A stretch of DNA of 64,000 bases from an uncultured bacterium (GTDB lineage: Bacteria > Bacillota > Clostridia > Oscillospirales > Oscillospiraceae), in contig CATKXO010000003.1 in the NCBI GenBank assembly GCA_949840775.1, forward strand, positions 45,475-109,474, given 5' to 3'. Each line of letters begins with the position of its first letter. The stretch's first letter is position 1. The notes beneath the pieces were generated by a model. The model saw nothing but the letters and a program-made list of their open reading frames with translations. It searched no databases and was not told where the DNA came from. Position numbers and translations under genes: made by a program. Positions 54,130 to 62,449 of this stretch are shown here, piece by piece.

Positions 54130-56049
54130 TCACGCCCGCTTGAACTGCTTTTCCAGCTCTTTTTTGGTGAGCTCAATGGCCACCGGCCGGCCGTGGGGGC
54201 AGTATTTCACCTGCCCGGACATGACGGCCCCGGCCACCCGCTCCAGCTCCTGGGGGGCGGAGTGCCACCCGCCCTTGATCGCCGCCTTGCAGGCCATGGT
54301 GTGCAGCAGCTCGTCCCTTGCGGCGGCGGGGTCGGCGCTCCCGGCGGTGAGCAGCTTCTGGGCCAGCTCCTCCAGGGCGGCGGGGATGTCACCGGCGTCC
54401 ACGTCAAACGGGGCCTGACGCACCGCCAGGTCCGCCCCCAGCTCGTCCACCTCAAAGCCGAACTCCTCCAGCAGCGGCCTCTGGGCCAGCAGGGCCTCCC
54501 GCTCCCGAGGGGGCAGGCGGCAGACGGCCGGGGTGAGCAGGGTCTGGGCCATGGGGTCGTAGCCCTGGGCCTTCATCCGGTCGAAATTCATCCGCTCGTG
54601 GGCGGCGTGCTTGTCGATGAAATAGACCGTGTCCCCCTGTTCCACGATGATGTAGGTGTTCAGCACCTCCCCGGCGACCCGCCAGGGGATTTCGGAGGAA
54701 GCCGTAGGGGCCGGCGCCTTCGCCGGCTCGTTTTCAAGCGGCGGTTTGCAGACCGGATTATCCTCAAGAGACGAAGTGCTGGCCGGCGGGCGGCCGGGGG
54801 CGGCCGCCCCTACAGGCGGTTTTGTCGGCCTGGGCGGCGTATAGGTGCTGTCATGGACCCGGACCACGGGGGGGATAGGGGGCTGTGTGGGACCCGCCCC
54901 CCTGGGCGGGTCAGCCCGTAAAGACCGGGACGGGCCAACAGAGGATGTCCCGCCGTGGGCGGCGGGACCCACATTGATCTTGAACTGATTTTCCGTCACC
55001 GTGTCCTGCTTTCGGACCCCGGCAATTTCGGTGTTTTTCAGCACCGCCTGGGGGTGGGAGGCATCCCCCTCCAGGGCGGAGAGGACGGCGTGGTACACCG
55101 CGGAGAACACCGCCCGCTCCCCGCCGAACTTCACCTCGGTCTTGGCGGGGTGGACGTTCACGTCCACCGCGTTCAATTTCGTCTGGAGGTGGAGCACGCA
55201 GCCGGGAAATTTACCCACCATCCGCTGATTCTTATAGGCCTCCTCCAGGGCGGCCATCATCAGGGGAGACTTGACCTGACGGCCATTGACAAAGAAGAAC
55301 TGCCAGCTCCGGCTGGCCCGGCAGCAGGCGGGCATGGACACAAACCCGGTGACGGACATCTCCTCCCCGGAGGATTTCACCTCCCGGAAGCCCAGGGCCA
55401 GCTCCCGGCCCAGCACAGCGTAGACGGCGCTTTTCAGCTGGCCGTCCCCCGGGGTGAGCAGCTCCTGCCTGCCGTCCCGGATGAACTTGATGGAGACCTC
55501 CGGGTGGGACAGGGCCACCCGCTGGACCACCGCAAAGACGGCGGCGCCCTCGGCGGCGTCTTTTTTCATGAATTTCAGCCGGGCCGGGGTGTTGAAGAAC
55601 AGGTCCCGCACCACCATGGTGGTGCCCAGGGGACAGCCCGCCTCCTCCAGTTTGCCGGGGACGCCCCCCTCCAGGGACAGGGAGGCCCCCAGGTCCGCCT
55701 CCGCCGTCCGGGTGAGCACCTCAATCCGGGACACGGCGGCAATGGCCGCCAGGGCCTCCCCCCGGAAGCCCAGGGTGCCGATGGCCTCCAGGTCGTACTC
55801 GGTGCGCAGTTTGCTGGTGGCGTGGCGGAGAAAGGCGGTTTTCAGCTCCGGGGCGGGGATGCCCTTTCCGTCGTCCGTCACCCGGAGGAAGGTCAAGCCG
55901 CCATGGCTGATCTCCACCGTCACCGTGGACGCCCCGGCGTCGATGGCGTTCTCCATCAGCTCCTTTGCCACGGAGGCCGGCCGCTCCACCACCTCGCCGG
56001 CGGCAATCAGGTCGGCCACGTGGGGGTCTAATACTTGGATGTTTGGCAT
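54130..56049 (-). CDS. mutL: DNA mismatch repair protein MutL, repeats in linker
   Basis: 639 residues. GHKL ATPase N-domain with ENAIDAGAS, DDGKGIPAPELK, ATSKL and GFRGEALAAI; transducer to about 335; linker about 335-450; C-terminal endonuclease/dimer domain (450-639) with DKHAAHER, ACKAAIKGG and CPHGRP, so the nicking activity of Gram-positive MutL is likely kept. The linker contains two palindromic repeats translated in frame (residues about 359-388 and 412-449). ATG at 56049. Lies downstream of mutS. Confidence 0.95.
   Translation of the reverse strand: MPNIQVLDPHVADLIAAGEVVERPASVAKELMENAIDAGASTVTVEISHGGLTFLRVTDDGKGIPAPELKTAFLRHATSKLRTEYDLEAIGTLGFRGEALAAIAAVSRIEVLTRTAEADLGASLSLEGGVPGKLEEAGCPLGTTMVVRDLFFNTPARLKFMKKDAAEGAAVFAVVQRVALSHPEVSIKFIRDGRQELLTPGDGQLKSAVYAVLGRELALGFREVKSSGEEMSVTGFVSMPACCRASRSWQFFFVNGRQVKSPLMMAALEEAYKNQRMVGKFPGCVLHLQTKLNAVDVNVHPAKTEVKFGGERAVFSAVYHAVLSALEGDASHPQAVLKNTEIAGVRKQDTVTENQFKINVGPAAHGGTSSVGPSRSLRADPPRGAGPTQPPIPPVVRVHDSTYTPPRPTKPPVGAAAPGRPPASTSSLEDNPVCKPPLENEPAKAPAPTASSEIPWRVAGEVLNTYIIVEQGDTVYFIDKHAAHERMNFDRMKAQGYDPMAQTLLTPAVCRLPPREREALLAQRPLLEEFGFEVDELGADLAVRQAPFDVDAGDIPAALEELAQKLLTAGSADPAAARDELLHTMACKAAIKGGWHSAPQELERVAGAVMSGQVKYCPHGRPVAIELTKKELEKQFKRA
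54704..54814. repeat. Dispersed palindromic repeat inside mutL, element 1
   Basis: GTAGGGGCCGGCGCCTTCGC-CGGC arm, a 52-base spacer, GCGGCCGGGGGCGGCCGC arm and CCCCTACA end. 111 bases, exactly 37 codons, so the MutL frame is kept. Encodes MutL residues about 412-449. Confidence 0.85.
54886..54973. repeat. Dispersed palindromic repeat inside mutL, element 2
   Basis: TGTGGGACCCGCCCCCCTGG-GCGGGTC arm, spacer, GTCCCGCCGTGGGCGGCGGG-AC arm, end CCCACA. The left arm differs from the free copy at 35385 only by paired G/A and C/T changes. Encodes MutL residues about 359-388. Confidence 0.88.
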
Positions 56050-56067
56050 GGATGTACTCTCTTTCTG

Positions 56068-56475
56068 TCAGTATCCCTCGTTGATCACGGTCCAGACCCC
56101 GTCCTGCCGCTCCAGGGAGATGGTCCGGTCCGGGTCTACCTTCGCGCCCCCCTTGGAGCAGGAGACCTGAAAGGCGATTTCCCCCTGCCGGGGTTCGATC
56201 TCGGTGAGGGTGTCTACCTCAAAGACGGTGCCCCGGTAATAATCCAGGGCGGCCTGATGGGCGGCGGCTTTGTCCTCGTCGGTGAGGGGGGCGGGCGTCT
56301 CAGGTAGGGAGGCGTCCGGCTCCGACACGTCGGGCTCAGGCTGGGAGACAGCAGGAGCAGGTACGGAGACCTCCGGAGCGGGTGCAGAACTCCCACCGGA
56401 GCTTGCGGCGGGTTTGGACCCGCAGGCGGCAAGGAGCAGGCAGAGGGCAAGGAGGAGAAGCTTGGTGTGTTTCAT
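56068..56475 (-). CDS. Small lipoprotein between mutS and mutL
   Basis: 135 residues from the ATG at 56475. Signal peptide with lipobox LLAAC (Cys about 18), a Ser/Pro/Glu-rich spacer (about 25-65) and a compact C-domain (about 66-135) ending GVWTVINEGY, a pattern seen in DUF4878/NTF2-like lipoproteins. Function unknown. It splits the usual mutS-mutL pair. Confidence 0.75.
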   Translation of the reverse strand: MKHTKLLLLALCLLLAACGSKPAASSGGSSAPAPEVSVPAPAVSQPEPDVSEPDASLPETPAPLTDEDKAAAHQAALDYYRGTVFEVDTLTEIEPRQGEIAFQVSCSKGGAKVDPDRTISLERQDGVWTVINEGY

Positions 56476-56510
56476 CGTATCATTCCTTTCGTCCCGCCCG
56501 TGGGCGGCAG

Positions 56511-56610
56511 GCCCCCTTCGCAAAGGGGGCTCCCGGCGGAGCCGGGTGGGGGTTTAAACCCTCCACCACCGCCTTCGGCGGCGGTCCCCCTCCCTTTGCG
56601 AAGGGAGGCT
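56511..56610. repeat. Third repeat family, copy 2
   Basis: GCCCCCTTCGCAAAGGGGGC, then CCCGGCGGAGCCGGG, then AACCCTCCACCACCGCCTTC with its CGGCGG stem, and TCCCTTTGCGAAGGGAGGC. Shares order and most bases with 33831-33960 but has a different second stem. Confidence 0.85.
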
Positions 56611-56630
56611 TTCTTGCGGGGGACGGGGGT

Positions 56631-59258
56631 TTATCCCCCGTTCAAATCCTGTTTCAGCTCTGCCAGCAGGTTCAGTGCCTCGATGGGGGACAGGATGTTC
56701 ACGTCGGTCATGCGGAGCTTTTTCAGGATGGTCTCGCCGCCCAGGTCGCCCAGGGAGAGCTGGCTGTCTTCGGGGGGCGGGCCGCCGAGGGCGGCGGCCT
56801 CTACAGGGAGGTTTCCCGCCTCCAATTCCTCCAAAATCTCCCTGGCCCGGCGGACCACCCGGTCAGGCACCCCGGCCAGCTTGGCCACCTCCACGCCGTA
56901 GCTCTGGTCGGCGCCCCCCCGGACAATCTTCCGCAGGAAAATCACGTCAGACCCCCGCTTTTTGGCGGCGATGTTGTAGTTCTTCACCCCGGCGATCTCC
57001 CCCTCCAGGGCGGTGAGCTCGTGGTAGTGGGTGGCAAAGAGGGTCTTGGCCCCCAGCCGCTTCCTGTCGGCGCAGTGCTCCAGCACCGCCCGGGCGATGG
57101 CCATGCCGTCGTAGGTGGAGGTGCCCCGGCCAATCTCGTCCAGGATGAGCAGGGATTTCCTTGTGGCGTGGTTGAGGAGGGCGGCCACCTCGGTCATCTC
57201 CACCATAAAGGTGGACTGGCCGGAGGCCAGGTCGTCGCTGGCTCCGATGCGGGTAAAGACCCGGTCCACCACCCCGATGCGGGCGGAGCGGGCGGGGACA
57301 AAGGAGCCCATCTGGGCCATGAGGACAATCAGGGCCACCTGGCGCATGTAGGTGGACTTGCCCGCCATGTTGGGGCCGGTGATGATGGCGGCCAGGTCGT
57401 CCCCGCCGTCCATGTGGGTATCGTTGGGGACGAAGGGGGTTCCCCTGAGCATCTTCTCCACCACCGGATGGCGGCCCTCCACGATGGTGAGGGTGTCTGA
57501 GCTGTCCACCTGGGGCATACAGTAGTTGTTGGCGGCGGCCACTGCGGCGAAGGACTGGAGCACGTCCACCTGGGCCAGGGCGGCGGCGGTTTTCTGGATG
57601 CGGTCCACCTGAGCGCACACCGCCTCCTTCAGCTGGCAGAACAGCTGGTACTCCAGGGCGGTCACCTGGTCCTGGGCGGAGAGAATGGCGTGCTCCAGCT
57701 CCTTCAGCTCGGGGGAGATGTACCGCTCGGCGTTTACCGTGGTCTGCTTCCGGGTCCAGTGGTCCGGGACCAGCCCCGACTGGGACTTGGCCACCTCAAT
57801 GTAGTAGCCGAATACCTTATTGGAGGAGATTTTCATGTTCTTGATGCCGGTCTGCTCCTTGGTCTTGACCTCCATGTCGATGATATGGCCGTTGGCGTTG
57901 GTGAGCAGGTCCCGCAGCCCGTCCACCTGGGCGTTGTAGCCGGGGCGGATGAAGCCCCCCTCCCGGACGGAGAAGGGCAGAGGCTTGTCGTCCTCGTCCC
58001 GGAGGGCGGAGTCCAGCAGGGCGCGCAGCTGGGGCAGGTCATCCAGCTCTCCCCGCAGCTCCTGGAGCAGGGGGGAGGGGCAGTGGGCAAGCAGCTCCCG
58101 GATATGGGGCAGCTTTCCCAGCCCGGCGGACAGGGCGGCCAGGTCCCGGCACCCGGCGGAGCCGTAGACCACCCGGCCGGCCAGCCGCTCCAGGTCGGTG
58201 ACCTCCCGCAGGGCCAGGGATAACTCCTCACGGGTGATGGCGTCCTCCACCAGGTCGGCCACCCCCTGCTGCCGCCGGGCGATGCGGGCGGGGGAGAGGA
58301 GGGGCCGCTCCAGCCAGCCCCGCATAAGGCGGCCCCCCATGGCGGTTTTGGTCTTGTCCAGCACCCAGAGCAGGGAGCCCCGCTTCTCCTTGCCCCGCAT
58401 GGTGGCGGTGAGCTCCAAGGTCTGCCGGGCGGTGAGGTCCAGCTCCATGAACTGCCCCGCCGTGTAGTAGGTGAGGGCGGAGATGTGGCTCAGGTCGGTC
58501 TTCTGGGTCTCGTAGAGGTAGGCCAGCAGCCCCCCGGCGGCCTGAATTGTGGCCTCGTCCTGGGGCGGGACGGCCGTCAGGCCGCTTTGAAACTGCTTCT
58601 CTGCCAGGGGCCGGGCGGTGTTGAGCCGGAACCGGGCCTCGCCGCCGTTTTCGCACAGGCAGCCCAGCCGGTCCCTCAGAAAGGGCACCAGCCCATCGGT
58701 GTTCCAGGCCCCCGAGGACAGCACCGCCTCGGCGGGGTGGAACCGGCCCAGCTCATTTTGCAGGTGGCCCAGCCCCTCCTCGTTGGCGGGGAAGGAGGAG
58801 GCGTACACCTCCCCGGTGGAGATGTCGCACAGGCACAGGCCATAGGCCACGGAATCGGCGTAGATGGCGCAGATGTAGTTGTTTTTGCTGTCCTCCAGCA
58901 TGGAGGAGGCGATCACCGTCCCCGGCGTCACCACCCGGATAATATCCCGGTCCACCAGCCCCTTGGCCAGGGCCGGGTCCTCGGTCTGCTCGCAGATGGC
59001 CACCTTGTAGCCCTTGGCGATGAGCCGGGCGATGTAGCTGTCGGCGGAGTGGTAGGGCACCCCGCACATGGGGGTGCGCTGGTCCGCCGGCTTGTTCCGG
59101 TCCCGGGTGGTCAGGGTCAGGTCCAGCTCCTTGGACGCCAGCTTGGCGTCCTCGTTGAACATCTCGTAAAAATCCCCCAGCCGGAAAAACAGAATGCTGT
59201 CCGGGTTCTGGGCCTTGATGTCCAGATATTGCTGCATCATGGGGGTGATTTCCGGCAT
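56631..59258 (-). CDS. mutS: DNA mismatch repair protein MutS
   Basis: 875 residues from the ATG at 59258 (AAGGA upstream; the frame is open 5' through repeat DNA only). Mismatch-binding Phe-x-Glu in LGDFYEMFNEDA, connector, core and clamp domains, then ABC ATPase with Walker A GPNMAGKSTYM and LILDEIGRGTSTYDG. A half palindromic repeat is translated in frame as PVEAAALGGPP (residues about 818-829), after the ATPase domain. SQLSLGD follows, a probable beta-clamp-binding motif. Confidence 0.96.
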   Translation of the reverse strand: MPEITPMMQQYLDIKAQNPDSILFFRLGDFYEMFNEDAKLASKELDLTLTTRDRNKPADQRTPMCGVPYHSADSYIARLIAKGYKVAICEQTEDPALAKGLVDRDIIRVVTPGTVIASSMLEDSKNNYICAIYADSVAYGLCLCDISTGEVYASSFPANEEGLGHLQNELGRFHPAEAVLSSGAWNTDGLVPFLRDRLGCLCENGGEARFRLNTARPLAEKQFQSGLTAVPPQDEATIQAAGGLLAYLYETQKTDLSHISALTYYTAGQFMELDLTARQTLELTATMRGKEKRGSLLWVLDKTKTAMGGRLMRGWLERPLLSPARIARRQQGVADLVEDAITREELSLALREVTDLERLAGRVVYGSAGCRDLAALSAGLGKLPHIRELLAHCPSPLLQELRGELDDLPQLRALLDSALRDEDDKPLPFSVREGGFIRPGYNAQVDGLRDLLTNANGHIIDMEVKTKEQTGIKNMKISSNKVFGYYIEVAKSQSGLVPDHWTRKQTTVNAERYISPELKELEHAILSAQDQVTALEYQLFCQLKEAVCAQVDRIQKTAAALAQVDVLQSFAAVAAANNYCMPQVDSSDTLTIVEGRHPVVEKMLRGTPFVPNDTHMDGGDDLAAIITGPNMAGKSTYMRQVALIVLMAQMGSFVPARSARIGVVDRVFTRIGASDDLASGQSTFMVEMTEVAALLNHATRKSLLILDEIGRGTSTYDGMAIARAVLEHCADRKRLGAKTLFATHYHELTALEGEIAGVKNYNIAAKKRGSDVIFLRKIVRGGADQSYGVEVAKLAGVPDRVVRRAREILEELEAGNLPVEAAALGGPPPEDSQLSLGDLGGETILKKLRMTDVNILSPIEALNLLAELKQDLNGG
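56774..56805. repeat. Half palindromic repeat inside mutS
   Basis: Reverse strand TGTAGAGGCCGCCGCCCTCG then GCGGCCCG, one base different from the free arm at about 4820-4849. Encodes MutS residues about 818-829. Confidence 0.7.
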
Positions 59259-59290
59259 GGGAGGTTCCTTCTTTCTATCTTGCATTTCGT

Positions 59291-59369
59291 TTGTAGGGGA
59301 GGCCTGTGGCCGCCCGTGTTCTAACGGGAAGCGCCGGATTACTGCGGGCGCACAATGTGCGCCCCTACA
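59291..59369. repeat. Dispersed palindromic repeat, tandem copy 1
   Basis: TTGTAGGGGAGGCCTGTGGC-CGCCCG arm, 28-base spacer, CGGGCGCACAATGTGCGCCC-CTACA arm. Between mutS and miaB. Confidence 0.85.
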
Positions 59370-59389
59370 ACGGGCGCAAGAACAGTGGG

Positions 59390-59458
59390 TGTAGGGGCGG
59401 ACATTGTCCGCCCGTTTGAATTTGGTGTGTCTGCGGGCGGCCACAGGCCGCCCCTACA
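59390..59458. repeat. Dispersed palindromic repeat, tandem copy 2
   Basis: TGTAGGGGCGGACATTGTCC-GCCCG arm, 19-base spacer, CGGGCGGCCACAGGCCGCCC-CTACA arm. Ends eight bases before the miaB stop. Confidence 0.9.
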
Positions 59459-59465
59459 GAAGAAA

Positions 59466-60890
59466 TCACACCAGTTCCCCGAACAGCGACCACTTGTTGG
59501 CCCCGGTGATGTTCACGTCCCGGAACTGGCCCAGGGCGGAGGGGTCCCCTACCACCCGGACCAAACGGTTGCCGGGGGTGCGGGCGGTGAGGTCGTAGCG
59601 CTCATCGTCAGACAGGCCGTCCAACAGGCAGCGCACCGTCTTTCCCACGTAGGCGGCGTGCTTCTCCTCGGAAATAGAATCCTGGAGGGCGGTGAGGCGG
59701 TTGAAATTGGCCAGCTTCTCCTCCCTGGGCATGGGGTCGTCCATCTCCGCCGCCGGGGTGCCGGGGCGGGGGGAGTAGATGAAGGTAAACAGGGCGTCGA
59801 ACCGGACTTCCTCCAGCACCCGGAGGGTGTCCTCAAATTCCTCTGTCGTCTCGCCGGGAAAGCCCACGATAATGTCGGAGGTGAGGGTAATATCGGGAAT
59901 CAGGGCCCTGAGGGCCTTTATTTTTTCCAGATACCCCGCCCTGGTGTGGCGGCGGTTCATTACCTTGAGGATACGGTCGTTCCCCGCCTGGAAGGGCAGG
60001 TGGAGCACCGGGGCCACCTTCTCGCACCGGGCCATGGTCTCGAAGAGCTTTTGGGTGGCGTCTTTGGGGTGGGAGGTCATGAACCGGATGAGGAAGTCTC
60101 CGGGGATGGCGTTGACCTGCTCCAGCAGATCAGAGAAATCTAGGGGCTCGGCCAGGTCCCTGCCGTAGGAGTTGACGTTCTGGCCCAGGAGGGTGATGTC
60201 CTTGTAGCCCTCCTGAACCAGCTGCCGCACCTCGGTCAGGATGTCACCGGGCTTTCGGGACCGTTCCCGACCCCGGACATAGGGGACGATGCAGTAGGAG
60301 CAGAAGTTGTTGCAGCCGTACATGATGGACACCCAGGCGCGGATTTTGTCCTGCCGCACCACGGGGATGCCCTCGGCGATGGAGCCGGCCTCGTCCTCCA
60401 CCGCGAAGGTCCGCCCCCGCCGGGTGAGCAGGGAGTGGACCATCTCCGGGAACTTCCACAGGGCCTGGGGGCCGAAGACCAGGTCCACATGGCGGTAGGA
60501 CTCCCGGATTTTTTTGGCCACCTGGGGCCGCTGCACCATGCACCCGCACAGACAGATGAGCTGCTCCGGGTGCCGCCGCTTCACGTGGACCAGGGCGCCC
60601 ACGTTGCCAAAGACCCGCTGCTCGGCGTGCTCCCGGATGGCGCAGGTGTTGATGACGATGATCCGGGCCTGCTCCTCGTCGCCGGTAAAGCCGAAGCCCA
60701 TCTGCTCCAGCCAGCCCCGGATGCGCTCGGAGTCGGCCTCGTTCTGCTGGCAGCCGTAGGTCTGAGTGTAGGCGAGAGGGGGACCCCCTGGGCGCTCCTC
60801 ATTCAGCTTCCTGATCTCCGCGCAGAACTGTTTTTGGCGTTCGATTTCCTCCGCGCTGATCCGCTTGGTGGTCCCTCTGGTATCACTCAT
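59466..60890 (-). CDS. miaB: tRNA-2-methylthio-N6-dimethylallyladenosine synthase
   Basis: Radical SAM methylthiotransferase acting on i6A37 made by MiaA. 474 residues: UPF0004 domain with TYGCQQNEADSERI, NTCAIREHAEQRVFG and CGCM cysteines (auxiliary 4Fe-4S), radical SAM CxxxCxxC in YGCNNFCSYC, and C-terminal TRAM domain. ATG at 60890 lies within the end of the upstream HTH gene, so the two are coupled. Confidence 0.96.
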   Translation of the reverse strand: MSDTRGTTKRISAEEIERQKQFCAEIRKLNEERPGGPPLAYTQTYGCQQNEADSERIRGWLEQMGFGFTGDEEQARIIVINTCAIREHAEQRVFGNVGALVHVKRRHPEQLICLCGCMVQRPQVAKKIRESYRHVDLVFGPQALWKFPEMVHSLLTRRGRTFAVEDEAGSIAEGIPVVRQDKIRAWVSIMYGCNNFCSYCIVPYVRGRERSRKPGDILTEVRQLVQEGYKDITLLGQNVNSYGRDLAEPLDFSDLLEQVNAIPGDFLIRFMTSHPKDATQKLFETMARCEKVAPVLHLPFQAGNDRILKVMNRRHTRAGYLEKIKALRALIPDITLTSDIIVGFPGETTEEFEDTLRVLEEVRFDALFTFIYSPRPGTPAAEMDDPMPREEKLANFNRLTALQDSISEEKHAAYVGKTVRCLLDGLSDDERYDLTARTPGNRLVRVVGDPSALGQFRDVNITGANKWSLFGELV

Positions 60891-61377
60891 TGTCCCCGCT
60901 CCCTTCACGGAAAATATCATCTGCATCCCCGGTAGCGGAGAAGCGTTCGTAGAAGGTCCTGGCGTCCGCCCGGCCGATAGGTGTGACTTGGTGGACTCCG
61001 CCTTCCCACATGGCATAACTGACGATGAAGTACCGGCCTATCTGATCCCGGTATAGCTCCTGGAACATCAGATCATCTTCATCGACGCGAGTGTTGCACA
61101 GAGGCTCGGACGTGGCAGTATCGTAGATGATCTTGCCCTCCATCTTGCGGACCCTGGGCCCGGTCGGGAGTCGGAGGTCGCTGGAGGACCCGGGCTTCAC
61201 GATCCGCAACTCATAGCCCATGACCCCCATGACCTTCCTCCAGTCCTCAGCGGAGAACGAATTTCGGCTCAGGCGTCCAGAAAGATTCGGGGTGCTCCAG
61301 CCCATCCGGCGGCAGAGCTCCGCCTTAGTCATCTTTTCGATTTTCAGGTAGGCTTCAACGATTTCGGATACAGTCAA
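60883..61377 (-). CDS. HTH-domain protein overlapping miaB, mobile-element type
   Basis: 164 residues. Helix-turn-helix in EIVEAYLKIEKMTKAELC followed by RRMGWSTPNLSGRLSRN and an FSAEDWRKVMGVMGYELRIV stretch, then a basic linker and a C-terminal beta/alpha domain (IIYDTATSEPLCNTR, YFIVSYAMWEGGVHQVTPIG). Such HTH proteins occur in plasmids and integrative elements of Oscillospiraceae, as far as I recall. Its stop overlaps the miaB start by eight bases, odd for an accessory gene. Lower GC than miaB. Confidence 0.7.
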   Translation of the reverse strand: MTVSEIVEAYLKIEKMTKAELCRRMGWSTPNLSGRLSRNSFSAEDWRKVMGVMGYELRIVKPGSSSDLRLPTGPRVRKMEGKIIYDTATSEPLCNTRVDEDDLMFQELYRDQIGRYFIVSYAMWEGGVHQVTPIGRADARTFYERFSATGDADDIFREGSGDNE

Positions 61378-61417
61378 TGTGATCCCTCCCTGTGCTGACG
61401 CGGCTTATTATACCATT

Positions 61418-61792
61418 TCAATAATCGTGCGTCAATTTTGTTTTTGAATTAACGATAGAAAATCTTTTTGATCCACCTGTACCGATCAGCAAAAGGAGCA
61501 AACCGGCGATAGGCTGGAGGCGGCGGTCGAGCTTTTCCTGGAAGTAGTCGGCCTCCGGTGTGTCCTTCAGAGCTCCGTGGTACTGGTCAAACTTTTTGCC
61601 CATGGCATCCACGATCTTTGCGATCCGCTGGGTGCCGAACACATCCTTGCCCATGACTTCAGGATCATTGAGCGTCACCATCAGCATATCGGTCATGTAC
61701 TGGATGTACGTTTCCTTCTCGGCCTGTCGGTAAACGTCAATCTCCGCCTTCCGCCGCTCCAGGTATGCGTTCTTCCCGCCCTTAGCAGACAC
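61418..61792 (-). CDS. Hypothetical protein, probably remnant of mobile element
   Basis: 124 residues, GTG start at 61792 without a clear ribosome site. A charged helical body (YLERRKAEIDVYRQAEKETY, DAMGKKFDQYHGALKD) is followed by a short hydrophobic patch LLLLLIGTGG and a tail (SIVNSKTKLTHDY) that looks out of place, so the C-terminus may be truncated or shifted. I do not recognise the family. Likely came with the HTH gene downstream. Confidence 0.5.
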   Translation of the reverse strand: MSAKGGKNAYLERRKAEIDVYRQAEKETYIQYMTDMLMVTLNDPEVMGKDVFGTQRIAKIVDAMGKKFDQYHGALKDTPEADYFQEKLDRRLQPIAGLLLLLIGTGGSKRFSIVNSKTKLTHDY

Positions 61793-61806
61793 CGAAGGTG
61801 GCTTAA

Positions 61807-61897
61807 AAGGACCAGCGCATCGCGCCGGTCCTTACGGGGGTTTGGGGGCGGTCAGCCACCAACAAGCAGGGGCCGGTATATACCGGCCCATTGCTTG
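61807..61897. repeat. Two palindromes between HxlR gene and remnant
   Basis: AAGGACCAGCGC/GCGCCGGTCCTT with a 3-base loop (61807-61833), then GGGCCGGTATATACCGGCCC (61870-61889) flanked by CAAGCA and TGCTTG. The second resembles arms of the dispersed repeats and can act as terminator for the HxlR gene. Confidence 0.65.
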
Positions 61898-61924
61898 CCG
61901 CTACTATCACCACGATTATCAGCC

Positions 61925-62251
61925 TTATTGCGCAATATTCCGATAATTCATCCCCCAAACCTCCATTGCGTCCAAAATTGGCCGGAGGGTCTCTCCCAGA
62001 TCGTTCAGCGCATACTCCACCCGGGGCGGAACTTCTGCGTAAACAGTGCGGTCAATGATACCATCAGCCTCCATAGACCGAAGGCTGTCTGTCAGAACCT
62101 TCTGGCTGATGCCCTCCAGGTCCTTTTTCAGCTCGTTGAACCGCCAAGGACGCTGTAACAGATTCCGCAAAATCAGCAGTTTCCATTTGCTGCCGATGAT
62201 TTGCACAGTGGTGGCAACCGGGCAGGTGGGCAATTCTTCTTTTGTCAGCAT
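61925..62251 (-). CDS. HxlR-family winged-helix regulator
   Basis: 108 residues: PVATTVQIIGSKWKLLILRN, RFNELKKDLEGISQKVLTDS and LRSMEADGIIDRTVY, with VEYALNDLGETL, are clear HxlR signatures. Cys10 in the N-terminal ELPTCPVATT lies where YodB/HypR-type members have their redox-sensing Cys. It is divergent from the peptide-radical SAM-nitroreductase operon and is the likely controller of both directions. Confidence 0.92.
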   Translation of the reverse strand: MLTKEELPTCPVATTVQIIGSKWKLLILRNLLQRPWRFNELKKDLEGISQKVLTDSLRSMEADGIIDRTVYAEVPPRVEYALNDLGETLRPILDAMEVWGMNYRNIAQ

Positions 62252-62296
62252 AGCTATGTACTCTCCCTTAAATTCAAAACAGAATGTTACACTCGA

Positions 62297-62325
62297 ATTA
62301 TAATGTAAGCCGACAAGTTTTGCAA
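62297..62325 (-). promoter_or_regulatory. Probable promoter of the HxlR gene
   Basis: Minus strand TTGCAA (62325-62320), 17-base spacer, TATAAT (62302-62297). Confidence 0.75.
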
Positions 62326-62353
62326 TAGGTTACCCAAAGGTGACTGAGTAATA

Positions 62354-62373
62354 AAAAAGTGCGTACTTGTTTT
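62354..62373. promoter_or_regulatory. Possible HxlR operator
   Basis: AAAAAGTGCGTACTTGTTTT, an inverted repeat (AAAA-GT...AC-TTTT) in the divergent gap before the peptide gene. Position and symmetry only; no clear -35/-10 pair could be fixed for the rightward promoter. Confidence 0.35.
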
Positions 62374-62449
62374 CCCGAAAAAGATCAATTAGGATAAATT
62401 TGCGGACCGGGAAACAGGTTCGACAAATAAAAACTGGAGGGACACAACC

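Noticed and set aside
59259-59444. 62-residue N-terminal extension of MutS
   Set aside because: The extension is encoded by palindromic repeat DNA and lacks a ribosome site; MPEITPMMQQYL is the family start.
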